From positions 1 to 64,000 of the forward strand of contig NZ_JBFAPI010000008.1 in NCBI RefSeq assembly GCF_040676615.1: 64,000 nucleotides of DNA, given 5' to 3'. The notes under the pieces were generated by a model. The model saw nothing but the letters and a program-made list of their open reading frames with translations, was not told the DNA's origin and made no database searches. The position numbers were made by a program, and so were the translations under genes. Position 1 is the first letter of the stretch. Every line of letters begins with the position of its first letter. Positions 1-7,926 of this stretch are shown here, one piece after another. The DNA is from Asanoa sp040676615. GTDB lineage: Bacteria > Actinomycetota > Actinomycetes > Mycobacteriales > Micromonosporaceae.

Positions 1-1
1 C

Positions 2-100
2 GCGGTCGTGCGACTCGGTGACCCCGCCGACCCGACCGTCGCCACCACCGAACTGGCCAACCAACCGCCGATGTGGACGCTGCAACCCGGCGCGGCCTAA
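2..100 (+). CDS. C-terminal end of an unidentified protein (partial)
   Basis: An open frame enters from the left edge and ends at the TAA at 98-100. Only about 32 residues are visible, ending in MWTLQPGAA, which is too little to assign a family. Its stop overlaps tail to tail with the stop of the ABC permease on the other strand: the four bases CTAA at 97-100 serve both genes. Codon use is strongly GC3-biased like the neighbours, which supports real coding. Confidence 0.5.
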   Translation, partial: AVVRLGDPADPTVATTELANQPPMWTLQPGAA

Positions 101-1686
101 CCGCCGCTGGCGATGTCGCGGCGACGGAAGCCGGCCAGGCCGGCTCCGGTCAGCACCGCGGCCAGGGCGACGAGCCAGACCAGTGGGGTCGCGGTCACCT
201 CGCCGCCGGGCAGCGCCGGGAGGTGGGTGAACGGCGAGAGGTCGAGCGCCCACTGGCTGAGCTGGAGGATCGCGCCGAGCTGGCCGAGCAGCAGGAAGAA
301 CGCGAGGACCGCCCAGCCGAGGCCGGTCAGCTGGGGCAGCAGGCCGAACAGCAGCACCACGATCGCCACGGTGAACCAGACCGCCGGGATCTGCCCGGCG
401 CCGGCGCCGACCACCCGGCCGATCGCGCCGGCGCCCTCCCCCGATCCCGCGCCGTAGCCGATGCCCAGGAACAGGCCGGCCACGAGCAGGCCGAGCGCCG
501 GCCCCCCGAACGCGAACAGCAGGTGACCGCCGGCCCAGCGGAGCCGGCCGACCGACGCCGCCAGCAGCGGTTCGACCCGCAGCGCGCTCTCTTCGCCGCG
601 GGCCCGCAGCGCCGCCTGGATGCCCTGGCCGGCCGCGCCGATTCCGATGATCGCCATGCCGGCCGCGATGACCATGTCGCCGATCGAGGCGCCGCTGCCG
701 ATCCGCGCGATCGCGTCGGCGAGGTCGGGACTGTCCTTGACGGCGTCGACCGCCGCGTCGGTCGCCGAGCCGAGGAACAGGCCGAGGACGGCGTACCCGA
801 TGAGCCAGCCGAACAGCGTGGACCGCTGCAGCCGCCAGGCCAGACCGAGCGGGGAGAGCAGGCTGCGCGGCGCCCGGGCCGGTCCGGGCCGCGGCGCGAT
901 CAGCCCGGCGTCGAGGTCGCGCGCCGCGTTCAGCCGGTACGCGACCGCGGACAGCACGACCACGGCCAGCAGCACGACGGCCGCGACCCACCAGCGTTCG
1001 CCGGCGAACGGCCGCATCCGCTGTAGCAAACCGATCGGCGAGATCCAGGACAGCGGCGAGTTGAGGTCGCCGCCGGCGTCGCCGACCATCCGCAGCAGGA
1101 ACGAGCCGATCAGCACGGCGCCGGCGATCCAGCGCGCGGTGCGGGCGCCCTGGGTGATCTGGGCGATGACCGCCGCGATCGCGCCGAAGAGCAGGCAGGC
1201 GAGGAAGTACTGCAGGCCCAGCGCGATGGAGCCGGTGCCCCCGGCGCCCGCGGCGGCGGTGCCCAGCGCGGTCAGCCCGCCGACCACGACCGAGGCCAGC
1301 AGCGCGACCAGCATGCCGGCGACCAGCCCGGCCTGGCGCCCGATGACGGTGGCGCCGAGCAGCTCACGGCGGCCCTGTTCCTCTTCGGCGCGGGTGTGCC
1401 GGATGACGATGAACGCGGTCGCCAGCGCCACGATCAGCAGCACGATGCTCGACCGCCACGCGGTCAGGCCGCCCAGGTTGGGTGCCCAGATCGGGCCGTA
1501 GACCGCCGTCAACGACGGGTTCGACATCGACGCGGCGAACTTCGCCAGCTCGGCCGGGTCGGGATAGAGGCTCGCGAAGCTGCTCGCGACCAGGCCGGGG
1601 AAGAGCCCGAGCAGGATCGTCCACAGCGGAAGGACGACCCGGTCACGGCGCAACGCCAACCGGAAGAGGTGCCAGGTGCCGGTCAC
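97..1686 (-). CDS. ABC-2 type efflux permease (double-length)
   Basis: A 529-residue integral membrane protein, most likely the membrane half of the exporter whose ATPase lies directly upstream. It shows about twelve hydrophobic segments in two similar halves, as in the two-domain permeases found beside single ATPases in actinobacterial drug or antibiotic exporters. The GTG start at 1684-1686 overlaps the ATPase stop as GTGA, so the two are translationally coupled. The frame stays open further upstream, but that part is antisense to or within the ATPase frame and has no membrane character, so it was not used. The substrate is unknown. Confidence 0.85.
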   Translation of the reverse strand: MTGTWHLFRLALRRDRVVLPLWTILLGLFPGLVASSFASLYPDPAELAKFAASMSNPSLTAVYGPIWAPNLGGLTAWRSSIVLLIVALATAFIVIRHTRAEEEQGRRELLGATVIGRQAGLVAGMLVALLASVVVGGLTALGTAAAGAGGTGSIALGLQYFLACLLFGAIAAVIAQITQGARTARWIAGAVLIGSFLLRMVGDAGGDLNSPLSWISPIGLLQRMRPFAGERWWVAAVVLLAVVVLSAVAYRLNAARDLDAGLIAPRPGPARAPRSLLSPLGLAWRLQRSTLFGWLIGYAVLGLFLGSATDAAVDAVKDSPDLADAIARIGSGASIGDMVIAAGMAIIGIGAAGQGIQAALRARGEESALRVEPLLAASVGRLRWAGGHLLFAFGGPALGLLVAGLFLGIGYGAGSGEGAGAIGRVVGAGAGQIPAVWFTVAIVVLLFGLLPQLTGLGWAVLAFFLLLGQLGAILQLSQWALDLSPFTHLPALPGGEVTATPLVWLVALAAVLTGAGLAGFRRRDIASGG

Positions 1687-2582
1687 CGTACGACCTCTTC
1701 TTCTTTCTGGTAATGCCGCAGGAACAGCTCCTCCAGCGTCGGTGGCTGGCTGGTCAGGCCGCGCACGCCGACCGTGGTCAGGGCGCGCAGCACGGTGTCC
1801 AGCTCGGCGTTGTCGACCTGGAAACGCACCCGCTCGCCCTCGACGACCAGGTCGTGCACGCCGGGCAGCGAACCGAGCCCGTTGGGGGAGGCGGCCAGCT
1901 CGGCGTGGATGGCGGTGCGGGTCAGGTGGCGCAGTTCGGTGAGCGTGCCGGTCTCGACCGTGCGGCCGGCCCGGATGATGCTCACCTGGTCGCAGAGCGC
2001 CTCGGCCTCGGCCAGGATGTGGCTCGACAGCAGCACCGTGCGGCCGGCGCCGCGCTCGTCGTTGACGCAGGCCTGGAACACCGACTCCATCAGCGGGTCG
2101 AGGCCCGAGGTGGGCTCGTCGAGCACCAGCAGTTCGGCGTCGGAGGCCAGGGCGGCCACCAGCGCGACCTTCTGCCGGTTCCCCTTCGAGTAGGTGCGGC
2201 CCTTCTTGCGCGGGTCGAGCTCGAAGCGCTCGATCAGCTCGTCGCGCCGCTTGGTGTCGAGGCCGCCACGGAGCCGGCCGAGCAGGTCGATGACCTCGCC
2301 GCCGGTGAGGTTGGGCCACAGCGTCACGTCGCCGGGCACATAGGCGAGGCGGCGGTGCAGCGACACCGCGTCGCGCCAGGGGTCTCCCCCGAAGAGGGTG
2401 GTGGTGCCGGCGTCGGCCCGCAGGAGGCCGAGCAGCACTCGGATGGCGGTCGACTTGCCCGCCCCGTTGGGGCCGAGGAAGCCGTGCACCTCTCCCCGGC
2501 GCACCTCGAGATCGAGTCCGTCGAGGGCGCGGGTCCGGCCGAAGCTCTTGACAAGCCCATTGACCGAAATGACGTTCTCCAT
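1683..2582 (-). CDS. ABC transporter ATP-binding protein (multidrug exporter type)
   Basis: A 299-residue ATPase that powers the permease encoded next. The Walker A motif GPNGAGKS is near residue 40, an atypical signature (YSKGNRQK) precedes the Walker B/D-loop segment LLVLDEPTSGLDP, and the switch His is in SSHILAEAEAL. The C-terminal about 90 residues match the accessory domain of DrrA-like exporters. The gene is divergent from a GbsR/MarR-type regulator across a 106-bp gap that holds a perfect 8+8 bp palindrome, so repression by that regulator is likely. Starts at ATG 2580-2582. Confidence 0.9.
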   Translation of the reverse strand: MENVISVNGLVKSFGRTRALDGLDLEVRRGEVHGFLGPNGAGKSTAIRVLLGLLRADAGTTTLFGGDPWRDAVSLHRRLAYVPGDVTLWPNLTGGEVIDLLGRLRGGLDTKRRDELIERFELDPRKKGRTYSKGNRQKVALVAALASDAELLVLDEPTSGLDPLMESVFQACVNDERGAGRTVLLSSHILAEAEALCDQVSIIRAGRTVETGTLTELRHLTRTAIHAELAASPNGLGSLPGVHDLVVEGERVRFQVDNAELDTVLRALTTVGVRGLTSQPPTLEELFLRHYQKEEEVVR

Positions 2583-2601
2583 GATTTGGAAGTTACACTT
2601 G

Positions 2602-2619
2602 CTTCACAAACTTGTGAAG
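2602..2619. promoter_or_regulatory. Candidate operator of the GbsR/MarR-type regulator
   Basis: A perfect inverted repeat, CTTCACAA-AC-TTGTGAAG, lies in the divergent gap between the ABC ATPase and the regulator. A TTGACG hexamer (minus strand, 2629-2634) sits next to it, so a bound dimer would cover the exporter promoter. It is AT-rich against a very GC-rich background, which makes chance occurrence less likely. Operator function is inference. Confidence 0.6.
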
Positions 2620-2688
2620 TTTCATTCGCGTCAAGAGCGCGTCAAGATAGATCACGTCCGGCAGGATGGAGCGAGGGAGGTGCGCGAC

Positions 2689-3171
2689 ATGGCTGGCGAC
2701 CGCGACGAGACCGCTCTGCGGCAATACGTGGAGGACATGGCACGGCTCTACGCCGACTGGGGGTTCCCCCGGATGGCGGCTCGCGTGCTGATGCAGCTGA
2801 TGGCCTCCGACACCGGATACCTGACCGCCAAGGAGCTCAGCGACGGGCTGGAGATCAGCCCGGCCGCGGTCTCGCAGTCGGTGCGCTACCTGCAGCATCT
2901 CGGGCTGGTCGAGCGCTCGGCCGTGCCCGGCTCCCGGCGCGACCGCTACGGCCTGCCCGACGACGCCTGGTACATGGGCGCGATCATCAAGGGCACTCTG
3001 TTCACCCAGATCGCCAAGCTCGCCGAGGGCGGCGTCGCCGCGGCCGGCGGCCGGGAGACCCCGGCCGGAGAGCGGATCGCCGGCATGGGCGACTTCTACG
3101 AGTTCATCCAGGGCGAGCTCGGCTCCCTGCTGGAGCGCTACCTGAAGCATCGCGAGACGCTCAAGGAGTAG
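2689..3171 (+). CDS. GbsR/MarR family winged-helix transcriptional regulator
   Basis: A 160-residue regulator. A winged helix-turn-helix is visible at about residues 25-90 (LTAKELSDGLEISPAAVSQSVRYLQHLGLVER as core, with the wing around GSRRDRYGL). The C-terminal half is helical and probably dimerises. ATG 2689-2691 was chosen because GAGGGAGG precedes it by a normal distance; the frame upstream is antisense to the ATPase. Divergent placement from the exporter pair suggests it represses that operon and perhaps itself. Its stop overlaps the end of the convergent TetR gene by 11 bp. The ligand is unknown. Confidence 0.85.
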   Translation: MAGDRDETALRQYVEDMARLYADWGFPRMAARVLMQLMASDTGYLTAKELSDGLEISPAAVSQSVRYLQHLGLVERSAVPGSRRDRYGLPDDAWYMGAIIKGTLFTQIAKLAEGGVAAAGGRETPAGERIAGMGDFYEFIQGELGSLLERYLKHRETLKE

Positions 3172-3850
3172 GCAGTCCGATGTAGGCGGCCTGGGCCCGC
3201 ATCTGGTGGTCGAAGACCGGGCCTGGCACGTCGACGGCGTTGTTCAGTTGGCCGAAGAGCTCGAAGCTGACAAAGCCGAACAGCTGCACCCAGCTGCCCA
3301 GCGCCCGGCCCACCGCTCCGAGCGGCGCGTTCGGAGCGACGCCGGCACCGACCCGCGCGAGCTCCGCCGCCACGTCGGCCGGCAGGCGCTCGTCGTCGTG
3401 GAGCACGCCGACCCGCGCGGCGTCTTCGAGCACTGCGCCGAGCACGGTCACCGCCCGGGTAGCCGCGGGCACCGTGTCGCTGGGTGCGGCGTACCCCGGC
3501 ACTGGGCTGCCGTAGATCAACGCGTACTCGTGCGGGTTGGCCAGGGCCCAGTCGCGCACCGCGTGGCAGATGGCGAGAAACCGCCCGGTCAGGTCGGCCC
3601 GGTCGACCGCGCCCTCGGCCGCCTCGACCGACCCACCCAGCGCGTTGTAAGCGTCCAGGATCAGCGCGGTGAGCAGGTCGTCGCGGCTCGGGAAATAGCG
3701 ATAGATCGCCGACGACACCACGCCCAGGTCGCGCGCGACCGCGCGGAGCGACAGGTTGGCGCCGTCGGTCGCGAGGTGCCGCCGGGCGATCACCTTGATC
3801 TCGTCGGTCATCTCCGCCCGCAGCCGGGCCCGCATCGAGGTCGCCTTCAT
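3161..3850 (-). CDS. TetR/AcrR family repressor (WHG-type C-terminal domain)
   Basis: A 229-residue regulator. The N-terminal helix-turn-helix runs from about residue 15 to 60 (LSLRAVARDLGVVSSAIYRYFPSR is the recognition region), and the C-terminal ligand domain resembles the TetR_C_33/WHG type. ATG 3848-3850 was chosen; a GTG nine codons upstream lies inside a probable operator. It is divergent from an NAD-dependent epimerase, and the gap carries repeated palindromes, so autoregulation and control of the epimerase are the likely job. Confidence 0.85.
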   Translation of the reverse strand: MKATSMRARLRAEMTDEIKVIARRHLATDGANLSLRAVARDLGVVSSAIYRYFPSRDDLLTALILDAYNALGGSVEAAEGAVDRADLTGRFLAICHAVRDWALANPHEYALIYGSPVPGYAAPSDTVPAATRAVTVLGAVLEDAARVGVLHDDERLPADVAAELARVGAGVAPNAPLGAVGRALGSWVQLFGFVSFELFGQLNNAVDVPGPVFDHQMRAQAAYIGLPTP

Positions 3851-3870
3851 GAGAACAGTGTCGCATATCG

Positions 3871-3936
3871 AGAGCACTGCTCTTGACAGAGGGCACTGAT
3901 CCGTGGACCATTGCTCTTAACAGAGAGCACTGCTCT
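3871..3936. promoter_or_regulatory. Repeated TetR operator array
   Basis: Two identical 13-bp palindromes, AGAGCA-C-TGCTCT, lie at 3871-3883 and 3924-3936. Overlapping them is a 21-bp direct repeat at 3878-3898 and 3912-3932 (19 of 21 positions equal) with a CTCTTRACAGAG core. A TTGACA hexamer at 3883-3888 lies inside the array, as expected where a repressor occludes RNA polymerase in the divergent gap. Confidence 0.7.
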
Positions 3937-3962
3937 CCGAATCGACTTCCTGGAGGCACGCC

Positions 3963-4886
3963 ATGCACGTCATCGTCGGAGCCGGCGCGGTTGGCAGCAG
4001 CACCGCCACCCAACTGGCCGAGGCCGGTGAGCGGGTCCGCCTGATCACCCGCAGCGGCAGCGGCCCGGTCCACCCCGACATCGAGCGGGTCGCCGCCGAC
4101 GCCAGCGACGGCGCGGCCCTGAGCCGGCTGAGCAAGGGTGCGGTCGCGATCTACAACTGCGCCAACCCGCCCTACCACACCTGGCCGGCCGACTGGCCGC
4201 CGATGCACGCGGCGATGCTGGCCGCCGCTTCGTCGAGCGGCGCGCCGTTGGTGATCACTGGCAATCTCTATGTCTACGGCCCGGTCGACCGGCCGATGAC
4301 CGAAGACATGCCGCTCGCGGCGCCGACCGTCAAGGGCCGGGTGCGGGTGAAGATGTGGCAGGACGCGGTCGACGCCTACCGCTCCGGCCGGATCAGCGGG
4401 GTCACCGAGGTGCGCGGTTCCGACTATCTGAGCCCGCGCTACTCGGTCATCGAGATGGCCATGCCCGGCCTGCGCGCCAACAAGACGATCTGGCTGCCCG
4501 GCCCGCTCGACATCCCGCACACGTTCACCTACACGGGCGACATGGCCGCCGCGCTGATCGCCCTCGGTCGCGACCCGCGGGCCTGGGGCCGGGCCTGGCA
4601 CGTGCCATCGCCGGCCCCGATGACCATGCGCCAGGCGGTCGAGCGACTCGCCGCGGTCGGCGGGTTCGCGCCGCCCCGGCTGCGCAGCTACCCGAAGGCG
4701 GCGGTCCGGGCCGCTGGGCTCTTCGACCGCCGCACCAGGGAGTTCGTCGAGATGAGCTACCAGTGGGAGCGGCCCTTCCTGCTCGACGCCACGCTGACCG
4801 CGGAGACCTTCGGGCTGGCCGCGACCGACGTCGACGAGGCGTTGCGGGCGTCGATCCCCGCCGCCGCCGAGCCCGTCGCGGCGTGA
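3963..4886 (+). CDS. NAD-dependent epimerase/dehydratase family protein
   Basis: A 307-residue short-chain dehydrogenase-like protein with an N-terminal Rossmann motif (GAGAVGSS, residues 6-13). A tyrosine in NLYVYGPVD could be the family active-site Tyr. It looks like an atypical extended SDR/NmrA-like reductase rather than a sugar epimerase with a clear substrate. A good TGGAGG ribosome site precedes ATG 3963. TetR regulation is inferred from the divergent repressor and the operator array. Its last 130 bp are overlapped antisense by the next gene, which is unusual. Confidence 0.8.
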   Translation: MHVIVGAGAVGSSTATQLAEAGERVRLITRSGSGPVHPDIERVAADASDGAALSRLSKGAVAIYNCANPPYHTWPADWPPMHAAMLAAASSSGAPLVITGNLYVYGPVDRPMTEDMPLAAPTVKGRVRVKMWQDAVDAYRSGRISGVTEVRGSDYLSPRYSVIEMAMPGLRANKTIWLPGPLDIPHTFTYTGDMAAALIALGRDPRAWGRAWHVPSPAPMTMRQAVERLAAVGGFAPPRLRSYPKAAVRAAGLFDRRTREFVEMSYQWERPFLLDATLTAETFGLAATDVDEALRASIPAAAEPVAA

Positions 4887-5875
4887 GCCGGGTCGGTGGC
4901 GGTCCGGCGCCGGTGATAGGCGTAGGCGGCGAGCAGCAGCGTCGCGCTCCACAGTGGCCAGAGCACCATCGGCGTCACCGCGACGTCGAAGTCGGCGATC
5001 ATCCGCAGCACTTTCGCGTCGGAGAAAAAGCTCACGCTGGCCGCGCCCACCGCGACCGCGACCGCCGCGGCCGGCACCGTGGCCAGCCACACCGGCACCC
5101 GGCGGCCGGCCAGCCCGACCATCCAGCGCGGGAAGCGCTCGCCCCACGGCCGCAGCAGGCCGATGGTCAGCCAGGTGCCGACCAGCGCGAAAGTGCCGAG
5201 ACCGGTGGCCGCCAACGCCATATCGGGATCGTCGATGGCCCCGGCTTCCGTGCCGAGCGGGATTCCGGCCGCCCAGGCCAGCCGGGTCGCGGCGTAGACG
5301 GCCGGGATCACCGCCGCGACGATGGTCACCCAGGTCCCCCAGCGCACCGGCCCGGTGGCCGGCTCGTTCCCGGCCGTACGCCGCTGCCAGTCGAGCAACG
5401 CCCGGGCCAGCAGCAGCCCGCCGGCGATCGACCACACCTGGTTGGCGGTCGTCCAGTTGAAGATCACGCCATAGTCGATCTCGCTGGGCCAGCCGAAGGG
5501 CGCACCGATCAGCAGCATCGGGGTGTAGCCCGCGATGGCCAGGATGTGCGCCCCGGGAATCAGGATGACCAGCGCGGCCGCGACCGCCCAGCCGAGACCG
5601 AGGAGGCCGGCGCGCACCGGGCGGGGCGGCCGGGCCGGTTGCCGGCCCGCGGTGGCCAGCGCCAGCACTCCGGCGCCGAGCAGCACGACCGCGAACACGG
5701 CGGCGCCGGTCTGCACCGGGACGGCGCGCAGCGGGTGCATCTGGTCCGGATTGTTGGCACCGAACGGGTAGCCGTCGCCGGTCAGGGCCCAGACCGTGGC
5801 GACGACGCCGTAGCTCAGCGCCCACGCGGCAGCGAGGTAACCGGCCCAGGATCGTGAGTTCGTCATGCCTCTCAC
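4757..5875 (-). CDS. Polytopic membrane protein, function unknown
   Basis: About 370 residues with around nine hydrophobic segments in the first 320 residues, followed by a polar Ala/Ser-rich tail of about 50 residues. No family was recognised. The start is either GTG 5873-5875 or ATG 5864-5866; neither has a clear ribosome site. The tail is encoded antisense to the last 130 bp of the epimerase gene, so either the overlap is real or the tail is a read-through extension created by an earlier loss of the stop codon. Confidence 0.65.
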   Translation of the reverse strand: MRGMTNSRSWAGYLAAAWALSYGVVATVWALTGDGYPFGANNPDQMHPLRAVPVQTGAAVFAVVLLGAGVLALATAGRQPARPPRPVRAGLLGLGWAVAAALVILIPGAHILAIAGYTPMLLIGAPFGWPSEIDYGVIFNWTTANQVWSIAGGLLLARALLDWQRRTAGNEPATGPVRWGTWVTIVAAVIPAVYAATRLAWAAGIPLGTEAGAIDDPDMALAATGLGTFALVGTWLTIGLLRPWGERFPRWMVGLAGRRVPVWLATVPAAAVAVAVGAASVSFFSDAKVLRMIADFDVAVTPMVLWPLWSATLLLAAYAYHRRRTATDPAHAATGSAAAGIDARNASSTSVAASPKVSAVSVASSRKGRSHW

Positions 5876-5941
5876 GCTCGCCGGGCGGTCGCTGTCGAGC
5901 CTCCCCGTGCGGTGTGGACCGCCTCCCCCCGGCGGGGGAGC

Positions 5942-6586
5942 TCACCCGGTGGGCGTCACGAATCCCGACTCGTACGCGGTGATCACCGCCTGCACGCGGT
6001 CGCGGGCGCCGAGCTTGGCGAGCACGTTGCCCACGTGGGTCTTGACCGTCTCGCCGCCGACCACGAGCCGCTCGGCGATCTCCGCATTGGACAGCCCGGC
6101 CGCCATCAGCCGGAGCACCTCGGCCTCCCGCCCGGTGAGCCGGGCCATGGCCGGGTTCGTGCCGCCACCACGGCCCGCGACCAGGCGTCGGATGGCCGCC
6201 GGAAACAGCAGCGAGTCGCCGCGCGCGACCACCCGGATCGCGTCCACCACCTCGGCCGGCCGGGCCCGCTTGAGCAGGAATCCGCTCGCACCGGCGCGCA
6301 GCGCGTCGTAGACGTAGTCGTCGTTCTCGAAGGTGGTCACCACGATCACCCGGGGTGGCGTGGCCGCGGTGGTCAGCAGGTGCCGGGTCGCCTGGATGCC
6401 GTCGACGTCGGGCATCCGCACGTCCATCAGCACCACGTCGGGCCGGTGCCGGGCAACCAGCGGCGGGACCTCGGCGCCGTCGCCGGCCTCGGCCACCACC
6501 TCGAGATCGGGCTCGGCGTCGACGATCGTGCGCAGGCCGACGCGGACCAGCGCGTCGTCGTCGACGATCAGCACCCGTGTCGTCAT
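5942..6586 (-). CDS. NarL/FixJ family response regulator
   Basis: A 214-residue response regulator paired with the histidine kinase encoded just upstream. The receiver domain (residues 1-120) has acidic residues DDD at 9-11, the phosphoacceptor D55 in LMDVRMP, and a conserved Lys region. The C-terminal LuxR-type helix-turn-helix (about 148-206) contains LTGREAEVLRLMAAGLSN. Its start overlaps the kinase stop as ATGA, so they are translated together. The target genes are unknown. Confidence 0.93.
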   Translation of the reverse strand: MTTRVLIVDDDALVRVGLRTIVDAEPDLEVVAEAGDGAEVPPLVARHRPDVVLMDVRMPDVDGIQATRHLLTTAATPPRVIVVTTFENDDYVYDALRAGASGFLLKRARPAEVVDAIRVVARGDSLLFPAAIRRLVAGRGGGTNPAMARLTGREAEVLRLMAAGLSNAEIAERLVVGGETVKTHVGNVLAKLGARDRVQAVITAYESGFVTPTG

Positions 6587-7788
6587 GACCCTCCCGTCGG
6601 CAGCCGCACCGCGACCGTGAACAGCCCGTCAGCCGGCCCGGCGGTCATCCGCCCGCCCAGCACGTCGACCCGTTCGCGCATGCCGGCGAGGCCGCGCCCG
6701 GTCGGGTCATGGCCTTCCCGGGTCACCGGGTTGCTGACGTCGATCCGCAACGACCGCTCGACCACCGCGATGTGCACGGTAACCGGCACCGGCCCGGCAT
6801 GCCGGACCGCGTTGGTCAGCGCCTCCTGCACGATCCGGTAGCCCTCCCGGGAAACGGCCGCCGGCACGGTCGCGATCGGCCCGTCGCGAGTGACGGTGAC
6901 CGTCAAACCGGCGCCGGCGACATCGGCGACGACCCGGTCGACGTCGGCCAGGGTCCGCTGCGGCGCCGGCCGGTCGGCACGCTCGGCCGCGCGCAGCAGC
7001 CCGAGCACGTGGTCGAGGTCTTCCATCGCCGCCCGGCCGGTCTCCTCGATCGCGACCAGCGCCCGCTTGACGAACTCGGGGTCGTCCGACGCCCGCTGTG
7101 CGGCGGCGGCCTGCAGCGTGGTGACGGTCAGCGCGTGCCCGACCGAGTCGTGCAGTTCGCGGGCCAGCCGGTTGCGCTCGACGAGTTGACCGGCCCGCGC
7201 TTCGAGCGCCGCGATCCGCTGGGCCTGCGAGGGCCCGAGCAGCGTCGGCGCGAGTTGGGCGGCGAGCGCGCCGAGCCCGGCGACCGCGTAGCCGAGCAGC
7301 ACCAGCAGGACGAGGCCGGCCGCGGTGAGCGCGGCCGGGTTCCACCGGTCGAGCGGGAGACCGCCGCGCGGGAGGCTGTCGACGGACCACTGGAGCGCGA
7401 AGACCAGGGCCATCGGCAGTGCGGTGACGAGTGCGAGGCCGACCAGCCCGCCGAACGCCAGGTGCAGCCCGAACCAGAGCGCTCCGCGCAGGGTGGTCTC
7501 CCGGTCGGCCCGGCCGGCGGGATCGGGCAGGTCGACACCGAGCAGGCCGCGGGCGGCGACGATTTCGACGGCCCGGGTGCCGCCGAGGAACGCCGGTGTC
7601 ACAGCGATCACCGCGCTGATCAGGATCAGTGCCCAGGTCGCCGGCGGCGGCACGTCGTCGCCGGTGAGCATGCTGACGAAGACGACGGTGAGCAGCGCGT
7701 AGGGCAGCACGATCACACCGCCGAGCAGCAGGTGCACGCCCCGCCGGTAGGTGGATCCCCGAACCAGCGGTGCCAGGACGCGGTTCAC
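6583..7788 (-). CDS. Sensor histidine kinase, NarL-partner type (HisKA_3)
   Basis: A 401-residue sensor kinase. Five or six membrane segments fill residues 15-180, with only short loops outside, so it probably senses something in or at the membrane. The dimerisation/phosphoacceptor segment carries His213 in RELHDSVGH. A small HATPase domain ends with the GRGLAGMRERV box. The downstream regulator overlaps its stop. An HtrA-like protease lies 138 bp upstream on the same strand, separated by a three-arm repeat element. Confidence 0.92.
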   Translation of the reverse strand: MNRVLAPLVRGSTYRRGVHLLLGGVIVLPYALLTVVFVSMLTGDDVPPPATWALILISAVIAVTPAFLGGTRAVEIVAARGLLGVDLPDPAGRADRETTLRGALWFGLHLAFGGLVGLALVTALPMALVFALQWSVDSLPRGGLPLDRWNPAALTAAGLVLLVLLGYAVAGLGALAAQLAPTLLGPSQAQRIAALEARAGQLVERNRLARELHDSVGHALTVTTLQAAAAQRASDDPEFVKRALVAIEETGRAAMEDLDHVLGLLRAAERADRPAPQRTLADVDRVVADVAGAGLTVTVTRDGPIATVPAAVSREGYRIVQEALTNAVRHAGPVPVTVHIAVVERSLRIDVSNPVTREGHDPTGRGLAGMRERVDVLGGRMTAGPADGLFTVAVRLPTGGS

Positions 7789-7827
7789 CGGCCGATTGTG
7801 ACCGCCGGCGGCGCAAACGCGCTACGC

Positions 7828-7921
7828 GCTTCCTACAGGGGTGCAGAGCAAACGCTCTTGCTCTGCACCCCTGTGGGAAGCGGCCTGGTGGCGGGGTGCT
7901 TCCCACAGGGGTGCAGAGCAA
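7828..7921. repeat. Three-arm palindromic repeat element (24-bp units A, B, C)
   Basis: Three copies of one 24-bp unit with core GCTCTGCACCCCTGT lie at 7828-7851, 7858-7881 and 7898-7921, in alternating orientation. A and B can pair into a hairpin with a 6-nt loop and one mismatch; B and C pair perfectly over 24 bp with a 16-nt loop. The two hairpins share arm B and exclude each other. The element starts 6 bp past the protease stop and precedes the kinase gene, so it could terminate or attenuate transcription. The same unit recurs at 37988-38052. Confidence 0.9.
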
Positions 7922-7926
7922 GGAGA

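Noticed and set aside
97..2319. A 740-codon open frame covering both the ABC permease and part of the ATPase gene
   Set aside because: The upstream 211 codons are Arg/Pro-rich shadow sequence on the ATPase gene; the real permease starts at the GTG that overlaps the ATPase stop.
3138..5945. A 935-codon open frame across three genes on the minus strand
   Set aside because: It runs out of frame through the TetR, epimerase and membrane-protein regions and has the composition of GC-rich shadow frames.
7828..7921. The repeat element as an insertion sequence end
   Set aside because: No transposase or target duplication is visible, and the arms form simple hairpins; a dispersed non-autonomous element remains possible but unproven.
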